Source of the DNA: Gracilibacillus timonensis
GTDB taxonomy: Bacteria; Bacillota; Bacilli; Bacillales; Amphibacillaceae
Assembly: GCF_900086715.1 (NCBI RefSeq)
Contig: NZ_FLKH01000011.1
Coordinates: 620,001-684,000, forward strand
Reading direction: 5' to 3'
DNA length: 64,000 bases
Made by a program: the position numbers and the translations under genes. Positions 54,123 to 61,992 of the stretch are shown here, piece by piece. The notes under the pieces are model-generated. The model saw only the letters and a program-made list of their open reading frames with translations, made no database searches and was not told the DNA's origin. Positions within the stretch are counted from its first letter, which is position 1. Each line of letters opens with the position of its first letter.

Positions 54123-54392
54123 ATGCCAATGCAGTGCGATGTAACATTGGAAAGTGGTCTGGTTGTGCCGATTGCATATCTAAGTATTGTAAACTTTTCA
54201 GGAAACGATGATGAGATTAGTTGCACGTTGGGAGTCTGGTTAAACAAGAAAACATACAGAGAAAACAAACAATCTATCACGGGCTTGCTTCACCATCTGG
54301 AATATGATAAAGACAGAAATATTTATAGGCAGATGTATGAACACTTACACAGCCTTCTAGAGTATGAAGGAGCAGTGGGGCTTAGTCGATAA
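54123..54392 (+). CDS. Small hypothetical protein
   Basis: An 89-residue protein (MPMQCDVTLESGLVVPIAYL..., GVWLNKKTYRENKQSITGLL...) with a GGGAGGTGG ribosome site nine bases before the ATG. It has no membrane helix or signal peptide. The first half looks like beta strands, the second helical. No family recognised. It is one of a few probably functional small genes between insertion remnants, and might be cargo of a lost phage or mobile element. Confidence 0.55.
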   Translation: MPMQCDVTLESGLVVPIAYLSIVNFSGNDDEISCTLGVWLNKKTYRENKQSITGLLHHLEYDKDRNIYRQMYEHLHSLLEYEGAVGLSR

Positions 54393-54603
54393 TACCCCTG
54401 AAATAAATGAATTTACACCATTATATTACTTTAAAGCCCCAAAAATATTTTAGACATTCCGACGAGAACGGGAATTGGTCAGTATGGTACAAATACGTTT
54501 TAGAAAAGATATAATATTATCCCCAATGTAATATTGAAATGCATTTTAAAAAAGTATATATTGAGTATAACGATATTAAATTAGGAATGTTAGGGGAGAA
54601 TAG

Positions 54604-55614
54604 ATGGTGGAGACAAGTACGGGTAAAAATTATAATAAAATTGTATATGGATCTGGAATACAGAAAATGAAGTCTAAAATTATGGTTGTAAAAGATTGGT
54701 TAAACCATCCAGAAATGAAAAAAAGTCATTTGTTAGCAAAAAGACCAAAAGTTATACAATATTTAGACTTTTTTTCTTCAATTATGATTCATGGCACTAC
54801 TTTACAAGATTATCTTTTGTTTGAATTTTATAATAAAAATTATAAAGAAAGAAAATCATATGTAACAGGAAGAAAGTTACACAAGTTCTTTGACAATGTT
54901 AATAATAAGGATAAGGCAGATATTTTTAAAGATAAAAATCAATTTGCTAATGTTTTTTCAGAATATCTAGGTAGAAAATTATTCAAGTTAGATTTAAACG
55001 GTAGGAATGCAGAAGAAGGTAAAATATGGTTAGAAAATATGAGAATTGTATTCGCAAAACCTAGTAATGGAGTACAAGGGAGAAGCGTAACTAGGTTAAT
55101 TGTAGAGGATGTTAACGAGACTATTCAATACTGTTTAAATAACGGTCTTGATATTATAGAAGAAGCTATAGTACAACATCCTGCTATGAATGAACTGTAT
55201 CCAGACTCCATAAACACGGTTAGATTTATAACACTAGTTGAAAATAATAATGTTAAATTATTGGGAGCAAGCTTAAGGATGGGAAATGGAAATTATGTAG
55301 ATAATGGTGGAATATATGTATCAGTTGATATTTCAAATGGTAAAATAAACAGTACTGCATACACAAATGGTGGAATAAGATATGAAAAACACCCAATCAC
55401 AAATCATACTTTAATGGATTTTCCTATACCATTTTGGGAAGAAGTTGTTGGAATTTGCAAGAAAGCAGCACTTGAGGTACCAGATATTAGATGTGTAGGG
55501 TGGGATGTTGCGATAACGGAAAAAGGGCCATTATTAATTGAAGGTAATGACAGATGGAGTAGATTCCTATGGCAACTTCCAAAACAACAAGGGCTATACT
55601 ATTTGATAAAATAG
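54604..55614 (+). CDS. Sugar-transfer-associated ATP-grasp protein
   Basis: A 336-residue ATP-grasp enzyme of the same broad group as the interrupted gene at 43936: VFAKPSNGVQGRSVTRLIVE (ATP-binding), IIEEAIVQHPAMNELYPDSI, NTVRFITLVENN, LRMGNGNYVDNGGIYVSVDI, and CVGWDVAITEKGPLLIEGND at the end. It could replace the broken ATP-grasp but the two are not close copies. AT-rich composition like the capsule cargo. TAGGGGAGAATAG precedes the ATG. A 10-bp hairpin follows (55638-55668). Confidence 0.85.
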   Translation: MVETSTGKNYNKIVYGSGIQKMKSKIMVVKDWLNHPEMKKSHLLAKRPKVIQYLDFFSSIMIHGTTLQDYLLFEFYNKNYKERKSYVTGRKLHKFFDNVNNKDKADIFKDKNQFANVFSEYLGRKLFKLDLNGRNAEEGKIWLENMRIVFAKPSNGVQGRSVTRLIVEDVNETIQYCLNNGLDIIEEAIVQHPAMNELYPDSINTVRFITLVENNNVKLLGASLRMGNGNYVDNGGIYVSVDISNGKINSTAYTNGGIRYEKHPITNHTLMDFPIPFWEEVVGICKKAALEVPDIRCVGWDVAITEKGPLLIEGNDRWSRFLWQLPKQQGLYYLIK

Positions 55615-55637
55615 AAATCGAGGTGATCCTGGCAATG

Positions 55638-55668
55638 CCATGTTGGATATTAGTAATGTCCAACATGG
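55638..55668 (+). terminator. Hairpin after the ATP-grasp gene
   Basis: CCATGTTGGA pairs with TCCAACATGG over 11 bases. No T-run follows, so the terminator call is weak. The DNA from here to 55957 holds no gene that I can support. Confidence 0.4.
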
Positions 55669-55957
55669 AAGATATTGTGCATTAGTCAAAAATTAAAAAA
55701 TTCAGTGTCGATCTGAAAATTCAATCGAAACAAATGTTCCTCATTTTCTTGAATTCCGTTTTATTGTATGACATCTTAGAAACAGATAGGAAGAGGTAGC
55801 TCCCTGTCCGTTAATGCACCAAGGAGTGTCCCTGTCTTCTTTTTATTTCAAGCAAATTCCTAAAGTGAAATTCTTTTCTTTGTGGGAATTAAAAATATAA
55901 TGGACCCAAGAAACTAGACACGAAAAAAAGAGATGTTGGAGATGTTAAAGTAGGTAT

Positions 55958-56795
55958 ATGAAAAGAAAATGATACACACCAGAATTTAAATCTCAAATCG
56001 TGCTAGAATTCTTGAAAGAAGAAAGGTCCATGAATGAAATAGCTTCGGAACATGGTATCCATATCAATCAGATTCGTCAATGACGGAAAGCATTTTTAGA
56101 ACAGATGCTATCCGTCTTCACGAGAGAAAAGAAGCAAGCCAACCAAATGAAGGAGGATTATGAAAAACAGATTGAAAATCGCTACGCAGAAGTTGGCCGT
56201 CTAACCACGCAATTGTCATGGCTCAAAAAAATCTGGCTTTAAGGAGTAGAGAAGAACGCATACAAATGGTGGATTGGGAAGATAGAGAGCTGTCCATCAA
56301 GACGGAAGCAGACTTACTCGGGATTAATCGGCCCAGCATGTACTATTTATAAGCCGGTGGAACCGTCTGCGGAAGAAATATGGATCAAACATCACATTGA
56401 TGAGATGTATATGAAATGCCCCTTCTACGGGTCGAGACGAATCACCGTGGTACTGAATCAAAGTGGTGTACCGATTAATCGAAAAGCGGTTCAGCGGCAT
56501 ATGAGGGAGATGGGGATTGCAGGTATTTGTCCTGGTCCCAATCTCAGTAAGCGGAACCTAGCGCATCGCACGTATCCCTATCTTCTAAGAGGGCTGAATA
56601 TCACTCACACGAAACAAGTATGGGGAATCCGATATCATCTATATTCGACTGGAACGTGGATGGATGTATCTGCTTACCTTGATAGACTGGTATTCTCGTT
56701 ATGTGGTGAGTTGGGAGCTGGATTAGACGTTGGAACTGGATTTTGTGTTAGAAGCTCTCCAAAAAGCTCTGGCACACCAGCTATCCCCATATTAT
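55958..56795 (+). pseudogene. Degenerate IS3-family element (OrfA and OrfB)
   Basis: OrfA starts MKRK, stops at TGA, then reads on as YTPEFKSQIVLEFLKEERSM with further stops. OrfB pieces include DLLGINRPSMYY, then HIDEMYMKCPFYGSRRITVV, AVQRHMREMGIAGICPGPNL, and after a frameshift near 56629 GIDIIYIRLERGWMYLLTLI with the first DDE aspartate, a TAG, and FVLEALQKALAHQLS. The element ends abruptly near 56795. Several stops and frameshifts show it is long dead. Confidence 0.85.
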
Positions 56796-56984
56796 TCATT
56801 ATTAATTTAAAATCAAAATTTACATCAATTTATTATTCCCTTAATAAAAGAACATTATAATGCAGAGTAAGGGTTGTAGTTTAATCAAATTATCAAAACA
56901 TTTGTAAACTACAATTATATTTCTAACTTACAAGCCATATAATTTAATGCATGAAAATTAATGTTCTTAAAGGGGATTTTTATT

Positions 56985-58313
56985 GTGCAAATAGCAATAG
57001 CAGGCACTGGCTACGTCGGCCTCGTAACCGGTGTATGCATGGCGGAAAATGGTCATAACGTAACTTGTGTAGATATTGACGAGCAAAAGGTTCAAATAAT
57101 GAGTCAGGGTATTTCTCCAATCTTTGAAGATGGATTAGAAGAATTAATGCAAAAGAATATCGCTGCAGACAGATTGCACTTTACTACTGATTATCAAACT
57201 GCGTATAAGGAAGCGGACGCTATTTTCATTGGTGTAGGTACGCCAGAGAGAGAAGATGGTTCTGCGGATTTAAAATATATTGCAATAGTGGCCAGACAAG
57301 TGGCGGAATCCGTTGAGCATGACTGCCTTGTTGTGGTGAAATCGACAGTGCCTATTGGAACTAACGATAAGGTACAGCAATTTATCAATGACTTTCTCGT
57401 CCATGATGTAAGGGTGGAGGTTGCGTCCAATCCGGAGTTTTTGGCACAAGGATCAGCAGTCCGGAATACATTGGAAGCAAATCGTATTGTGATTGGTACA
57501 GAGTCTGAGTGGGCGGAGGAGATATTGACAAGTATCTATACACCATTTGGCCTTCCGATTGTATCTGTCAATCGTCGTTCAGCTGAGATGATTAAGTATG
57601 CCTCGAATGATTTTCTGGCGTTAAAGATTTCTTATATGAATGATATTGCTAACCTATGTGAATTAGTTGGTGCCGATATTCAAGACGTGGCAAAAGGAAT
57701 GAGTTATGACGACCGTATTGGTAATAAATTTTTAAATGCCGGTATTGGTTATGGTGGGTCATGCTTTCCAAAGGATACCAGCGCCTTAGAATATATCGCC
57801 AGGCAACATGGTTACAATATGCGAACAGTGAATGCAACCATTGATGTGAATGAAGAGCAAAAAATTAAATTATATGAGAAGGCGAGGCACCGGGTTATTA
57901 CTTTTGCCGGTATTAAAGTGGCTGTCCTTGGCTTAACCTTTAAACCAAATACAGACGACCTGCGCGAGGCTCCTTCATTAGAGAATATCCCATTGCTTTT
58001 AAAAGAAGGCTCAGACATTTATGCCTATGATCCGGTGGGGGCAGATAACTTTCAGAAATTCTATCCAGAAGGAGAACATGGTAAAGGCAGTATTACTTAT
58101 GTTACCAGCCCAGAAGAAGCATTAGCAGACGCAAGTATATGTTTTGTTTTTACAGAATGGGATGAAGTAAAAGCCATCACACCAGATCAATACAAAAATC
58201 TGATGCGCTCTTCACTAGTATATGATGGTAGAAATATATATGACGTACAAGAGATGGCTGATAATGAGGTAGAATATTATTCTATTGGACGGCCAGCTCC
58301 AGTGAGTAAGTAG
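56985..58313 (+). CDS. tuaD: UDP-glucose 6-dehydrogenase (TuaD/Ugd type)
   Basis: A 442-residue enzyme making UDP-glucuronate from UDP-glucose with two NAD. Signatures: IAIAGTGYVGLVTGVCMAEN at the start, VVKSTVPIGTND, SNPEFLAQGSAV, NDFLALKISYMNDIANLCE, and the active-site cysteine in GIGYGGSCFPKDTSAL. GTG at 56985 was taken because the family starts there and AAGGGG lies ten bases upstream. UDP-glucuronate could enter the capsule or a teichuronic acid. Directly downstream lie the decayed epimerase fragment and then insertion elements. Confidence 0.93.
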   Translation: MQIAIAGTGYVGLVTGVCMAENGHNVTCVDIDEQKVQIMSQGISPIFEDGLEELMQKNIAADRLHFTTDYQTAYKEADAIFIGVGTPEREDGSADLKYIAIVARQVAESVEHDCLVVVKSTVPIGTNDKVQQFINDFLVHDVRVEVASNPEFLAQGSAVRNTLEANRIVIGTESEWAEEILTSIYTPFGLPIVSVNRRSAEMIKYASNDFLALKISYMNDIANLCELVGADIQDVAKGMSYDDRIGNKFLNAGIGYGGSCFPKDTSALEYIARQHGYNMRTVNATIDVNEEQKIKLYEKARHRVITFAGIKVAVLGLTFKPNTDDLREAPSLENIPLLLKEGSDIYAYDPVGADNFQKFYPEGEHGKGSITYVTSPEEALADASICFVFTEWDEVKAITPDQYKNLMRSSLVYDGRNIYDVQEMADNEVEYYSIGRPAPVSK

Positions 58314-58390
58314 TTGTATAGATATACTTACAATTTTAAAGCAATATAAACGGTTTCTACAACATCCTAGAAGTCAATATTCAGTAATGA

Positions 58391-58560
58391 GACACGAGGT
58401 ATACAACATTGATAATATCAAATAGAGAAACACATTTATCGAAACATTAGAGAAATGCATGAGTAAATCACTAGTCAAAGAAATGACATTCAAAAAACAA
58501 TTCGAACTCATCAAGCTAGGTGATGTACCGGCAACCTATGCTTCTACAGATAAGCTGCAG
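58391..58560 (+). pseudogene. Decayed second copy of the uronate epimerase 3' part
   Basis: This stretch matches 48631-48806 closely (for example CACGAGGTATACAACAT and GATGTACCGGCAACCTATGC are shared) but has deletions and an in-frame TAG. It ends where IS21-like end sequence begins. Confidence 0.85.
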
Positions 58561-58725
58561 CTAGAGTGAATATTGCATTCAGAATGTACCAGCCTTGCAA
58601 TCTTTTTTACCACCAAATGCGGAGAGTTTTACCACCTTTTGCGGAAGGCTTTACCAGTTCAACGCCTCCTGTATACTTAATATGCATGCCAAGCAGCATG
58701 ACATTAGGAATACAGGAGGTTTTTT

Positions 58726-59043
58726 ATGTTCCCCTATCGACAGATGCTGAAATTATATGATGAGGAAAGGAGTTTACGAAATATCGCAGCGATGACGCGG
58801 CATTCACGTCAAAAAGTAACAGAAGTCATACGGCTAGCGGAAAAAAGAGGATTGAAGTGTCCGTTAGATGAAGAAATGACGGATGCTTGGATTGAAGATT
58901 TTCTCTATCCTGAGAAAAAACTAGAAGCTTCCGGCAGATATATGATTGATTTTGATTACCTGCATCAAGAGTTGGCCAAACCACATGTTACCTTAACATT
59001 ACTTCATGAAGAGTATGTGAGGAAATCTCAAGAACAAGGGTAA
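58726..59043 (+). pseudogene. istA: IS21-family transposase IstA, N-terminal fragment
   Basis: The 105 residues left carry the N-terminal helix-turn-helix of IstA (MLKLYDEERSLRNIAAMTRH, SRQKVTEVIRLAEKRGLKC) and the start of the next helices (YLHQELAKPHVTLTLLHEEY). The catalytic DDE domain is missing because the frame runs into the left end of the IS66 element at 59040. GGAGG lies before the ATG. Confidence 0.8.
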
Positions 59044-59092
59044 GCGTAAGATAGTCCACACCTAGAAATTAGATGTGGACTTATTGTATGCT

Positions 59093-60718
59093 TTATTTAG
59101 TTTCATTAGGAACGTAGCACTCTTGCGGCAAAGTCTTGGACCAAGGTAGGAGAATAGCTACTTGATCTTTATTTGTTGTATCCATATTGGGAAGAACTTC
59201 AAAAAGATAGCGCAAATAATGAAATGGATTTAATCCATTTTCCTTCGCTGTCTCCACAACGCTGTAAGTAATGGCACTAGCTTTTGCACCTTTTATGGTA
59301 TTGCTGAAAAGCCAGGCCTTGCGGCCTATCACGAATGGTTTGATAGATCTCTCCGCACGATTATTATCTATCTCCAAACGTCCGTCTATCAGAAAAGCTT
59401 CTAAACGTTCCCATTGATTACGACAATATTTGATTGCTTTTCCTAATGCACTTTTTGGCAACACACGTGGTGTTTGTTCACGAAGCCATGCTGAAAAAGC
59501 ATCCAGTACTGGCTGACTGCGTTCTAAACGTTTTTCATACCGTTCTTCTGGACTTGTGTCCTTTAATTCACGTTCTATATCAAAAAGTTTATTACAGAAG
59601 GCTAATCCTTCTTGTGCTTTCGTATTGGTGGTAGTCGCTGTTTCTGGTAATGCTGTCAATGCTTCCCGGAAATTTCGACGAGCATGCGACCAGCATCCAA
59701 CCAATGTGACATTGGGTAATCCATTATAACCTGGATACCCATCAACATGTAGTAATCCTTGAAACCCATCCAGAAAACGTCGTGGATGTTTGGCGGCTCT
59801 GGTTTGTTGATAATCATATAAAATAATAGGATTATCGGTATGACCAGATCGGTATAACCACATGTACGAATTGGATTTCGCTGGCCTCTCTGGTTCAGAT
59901 AAAACCTGTAAGGTTGTTTCATCCGCATGTGCAACATCGTGTTGCAATAGTTGGTTGTGCATTTCATCATAAATCTGTTCCAGCCAGGTATGAGCCCCAT
60001 GTAAAATCCAATTACTTAGTGTCTGTCGTGGAATAAAAACGCCGAATCGTTCAAGGTTTTTCTCTTGTCGGTAGAGTGGCAATCCTTCCACATACTTTTG
60101 TGACATTATATAGGCCATCGCCGATGGCGAGGCTAAACTTCCTGGGAATACCGATTGTGGCATAGGTGCTGAGACGATCGGCATCTCTATCTCATGCTTT
60201 TCACAATGGCGGCAACTATAGATGTGATTAACGTGCTCCACTACTTTTACTTGCGCTGGAATTACTTTTAATTCTTTTCTTACTTGTTGATTCATCTCAT
60301 GTAAATTTCCACCGCAACATGAACAAACCTGTTCCTTTTCGGATAAACGATATTCCACCGTTTCCGTAGGCAGGTTTTCCAGTTTCGCTTCACGTTGACC
60401 TTTTTGCTTTTTACGTTTATATGTAATCGTTTCGACAGTTGGTTCATCCACTGTTTTATTGGATGTATCTTCTGCTTCATTGAAAAGAGATAGTTGATCT
60501 GGATTACTTTTCTCACTAGAAGCACCAAACCTGCGTTGTTGGCTTAATCGGAACTGTTCCTCATACCATTTCACTTTTGCCTCCAACTCTTCCTTTTCCA
60601 TTTCAAGCTTTTCGGCACGCTCTTTAAAATATTCAATTGATTCTGGGTTAGTGGATGAATTTTTCATACCATAAGTATACGAAAAAGAATCCGAATTGAC
60701 TAGTCGGATCCTCATCAT
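59093..60718 (-). CDS. tnpC: IS66-family transposase TnpC
   Basis: A 541-residue transposase, intact by sequence. A coiled-coil N-terminus (EYFKERAEKLEMEKEELEAK) leads to the zinc-binding CSCCGGNLHEM, then CRHCEKHEI, the DDE domain (HADETTLQVLSEPERP, LLHVDGYPGYNGL, GCWSHARRNF) and the C-terminal LEIDNNRAERSIKPFVIGRK. An internal ATG at 60667 (MKNSSTNPES) may be the true start, giving 524 residues; neither start has a clear ribosome site. Confidence 0.93.
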   Translation of the reverse strand: MMRIRLVNSDSFSYTYGMKNSSTNPESIEYFKERAEKLEMEKEELEAKVKWYEEQFRLSQQRRFGASSEKSNPDQLSLFNEAEDTSNKTVDEPTVETITYKRKKQKGQREAKLENLPTETVEYRLSEKEQVCSCCGGNLHEMNQQVRKELKVIPAQVKVVEHVNHIYSCRHCEKHEIEMPIVSAPMPQSVFPGSLASPSAMAYIMSQKYVEGLPLYRQEKNLERFGVFIPRQTLSNWILHGAHTWLEQIYDEMHNQLLQHDVAHADETTLQVLSEPERPAKSNSYMWLYRSGHTDNPIILYDYQQTRAAKHPRRFLDGFQGLLHVDGYPGYNGLPNVTLVGCWSHARRNFREALTALPETATTTNTKAQEGLAFCNKLFDIERELKDTSPEERYEKRLERSQPVLDAFSAWLREQTPRVLPKSALGKAIKYCRNQWERLEAFLIDGRLEIDNNRAERSIKPFVIGRKAWLFSNTIKGAKASAITYSVVETAKENGLNPFHYLRYLFEVLPNMDTTNKDQVAILLPWSKTLPQECYVPNETK

Positions 60719-60731
60719 TTTTATAATTATT

Positions 60732-61088
60732 TTATAAAATAGTACGTGCTTTTACTTCTCGATGTGCATGTTGTTGATGAATGGGCAAACCATCCAAGAG
60801 CCAACGAAGTTGGCGATGACTAATAGACACAGCCTCAGTTTTATCACCTGAAGGCCAGTGGAATTTTCCACGTTCTAGTCGTCGGTAATGCAACCAAAAA
60901 CCATTATGTTCCCATTCTAATACTTTTAATTTATCGCGTTTGCGGTTACAGAACACAAATAGACAAGGGGAAAAGGGATCGAGTTCAAAACTCTCTTGAA
61001 CAATGACAGCTAATCCATCTATTGATTTTCGCAGATCGGTATTTCCTTGCGCTAAGTATACCCGGTCATAACTTCTGTTATGTAGCAT
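60732..61088 (-). CDS. tnpB: IS66 accessory protein TnpB
   Basis: A 118-residue IS66 Orf2 protein: VYLAQGNTDLRKSIDGLAVI, LFVFCNRKRDKLKVLEWEHN, GFWLHYRRLERGKFHWP, RQLRWLLDGL. It is required with TnpA and TnpC for IS66 transposition. It lies 13 bases upstream of tnpC in the reading direction. Confidence 0.93.
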   Translation of the reverse strand: MLHNRSYDRVYLAQGNTDLRKSIDGLAVIVQESFELDPFSPCLFVFCNRKRDKLKVLEWEHNGFWLHYRRLERGKFHWPSGDKTEAVSISHRQLRWLLDGLPIHQQHAHREVKARTIL

Positions 61089-61112
61089 GATTAGGAGATA
61101 ACACGAAGGATT

Positions 61113-61403
61113 TCAGCTACTTGAACGGGATTCCGCACCAACAGGAACTTCCACTGCATAATCATGTACATGAATAAAAATAGGACTACTATTTATGACA
61201 GGTGAACCTTCTGTAACCTGCACGGGCAGCCAATTGGCTGTCTCTTTGGTGTCCGCATTTTCCTTTTGAAGCCTTTGCTTCCAGTAGTACATTTGATGAA
61301 CATTGACATCATGTTCTCTACACCATTGGGCTACGTTTCGTCCACTCTCTTTCCATTCCTTCATGCGAGCTTCCCATTCTATTCTTTTGTCCGATAATGT
61401 CAT
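61113..61403 (-). CDS. tnpA: IS66 accessory protein TnpA
   Basis: A 96-residue IS66 Orf1 protein with the usual plan: RIEWEARMKEWKESGRNVAQ, WCREHDVNVHQMYYWKQRL, then a short C-terminal strand region (PIFIHVHDYAVEVPVGA). GGAGGTTAAGCC precedes the ATG. It is first in the tnpABC operon. Confidence 0.9.
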   Translation of the reverse strand: MTLSDKRIEWEARMKEWKESGRNVAQWCREHDVNVHQMYYWKQRLQKENADTKETANWLPVQVTEGSPVINSSPIFIHVHDYAVEVPVGAESRSSS

Positions 61404-61650
61404 GGCTTAACCTCCTACAAGATTTAATGTAATGACATTATCTCACGCATTGAATGAGTAAAGAAGGTGTGTATTATATGACGCTTACGATTGTGTCTAC
61501 AATCATTCCGGTGGTGTATTTAATCTGTGTTTATTTTATGTTTGATTATTTTTATTGATGTGGGGAGGGAAGTGAATGTTGAAACTGAGAACCAATAAAT
61601 TGATTATTTTCTATTGATTGCTATAACCGAACATGAGCAGAAATATTTAA

Positions 61651-61838
61651 ATGAAAGTTATTGAGTTAAGAAGCGGAGGTCGTTCACTTATCATTATTTC
61701 TTCTCAAATGGAAACAGGGGGAATGACATAAAAAGCTAGGCGGTGGAGCGATAGCAGATGCAATACTAGATCGTACAGTTTCCAATCCTTGTCTTTTCTA
61801 TGTTTATGGAGACTCTCTAAGAATGAAAAATGGCTCAA
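61651..61838 (+). pseudogene. istB: IS21 helper protein IstB, C-terminal fragment
   Basis: Degenerate frame: KVIELRSGGRSLIIISSQME, then after a stop GGGAIADAILDRTVSNPCLF and VYGDSLRMKNGS. ADAILDR followed by a GDSLRM-like end is the C-terminal pattern of IstB ATPases. No Walker motifs remain. It is the far side of the IS21 element disrupted by IS66. Confidence 0.65.
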
Positions 61839-61859
61839 ATAGTTCCGACCAAACTGGTT

Positions 61860-61903
61860 CATAAAATCGCGATTCACCTGGCTCAGGTAACCGCGATTTT
61901 ATG
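61860..61903. terminator. Long two-step hairpin before the helicase gene end
   Basis: CATAAAATCGCG (61860-61871) pairs with CGCGATTTTATG (61892-61903), with an inner ACCTG/CAGGT stem. It lies between the IS21 remnant and the convergent helicase gene and could end transcription in both directions. Confidence 0.6.
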
Positions 61904-61992
61904 GCTTTACTGAAACGCTATGTGCACAATGTGGCAAATTTTATAAAATGTTGCGTGTAACTTTTATTCTATGGGAATATCAGCTTGCTAAG

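Larger units (their letters stand above)
59040..61488 (-). mobile_element. IS66-family insertion sequence (about 2.45 kb)
   Basis: The ends GTAAGCGT (59040-59047) and ACGCTTAC (61481-61488) are inverted repeats with the GTAAGCG start typical of IS66. It carries tnpA, tnpB and tnpC in order on the minus strand. No 8-bp target duplication is seen around it (GAACAAGG left, GATTGTGT right), so one side was probably lost by a deletion after insertion. Confidence 0.88.
58595..61860. mobile_element. IS21-family element broken by IS66 insertion and deletion
   Basis: IS21-like terminal repeats (TTTTTTACCACCAAATGCGG and TTTTACCACCTTTTGCGG, 58603-58650), the 5' part of istA (58726-59039) and, beyond the IS66 element, the 3' part of istB (about 61651-61838) are in the order and orientation of one IS21 element. 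Roughly 1.9 kb of its middle is gone. Confidence 0.65.

Noticed and set aside
56357-56860. Intact 167-residue protein
   Set aside because: It is an IS3 OrfB fragment that shifts frame near 56629 and reads on into unrelated DNA.
61465-61560. 26-residue hydrophobic peptide MTLTIVSTIIPVV... across the right end of IS66
   Set aside because: It spans the element boundary and has no ribosome site at good spacing, so it is probably chance.
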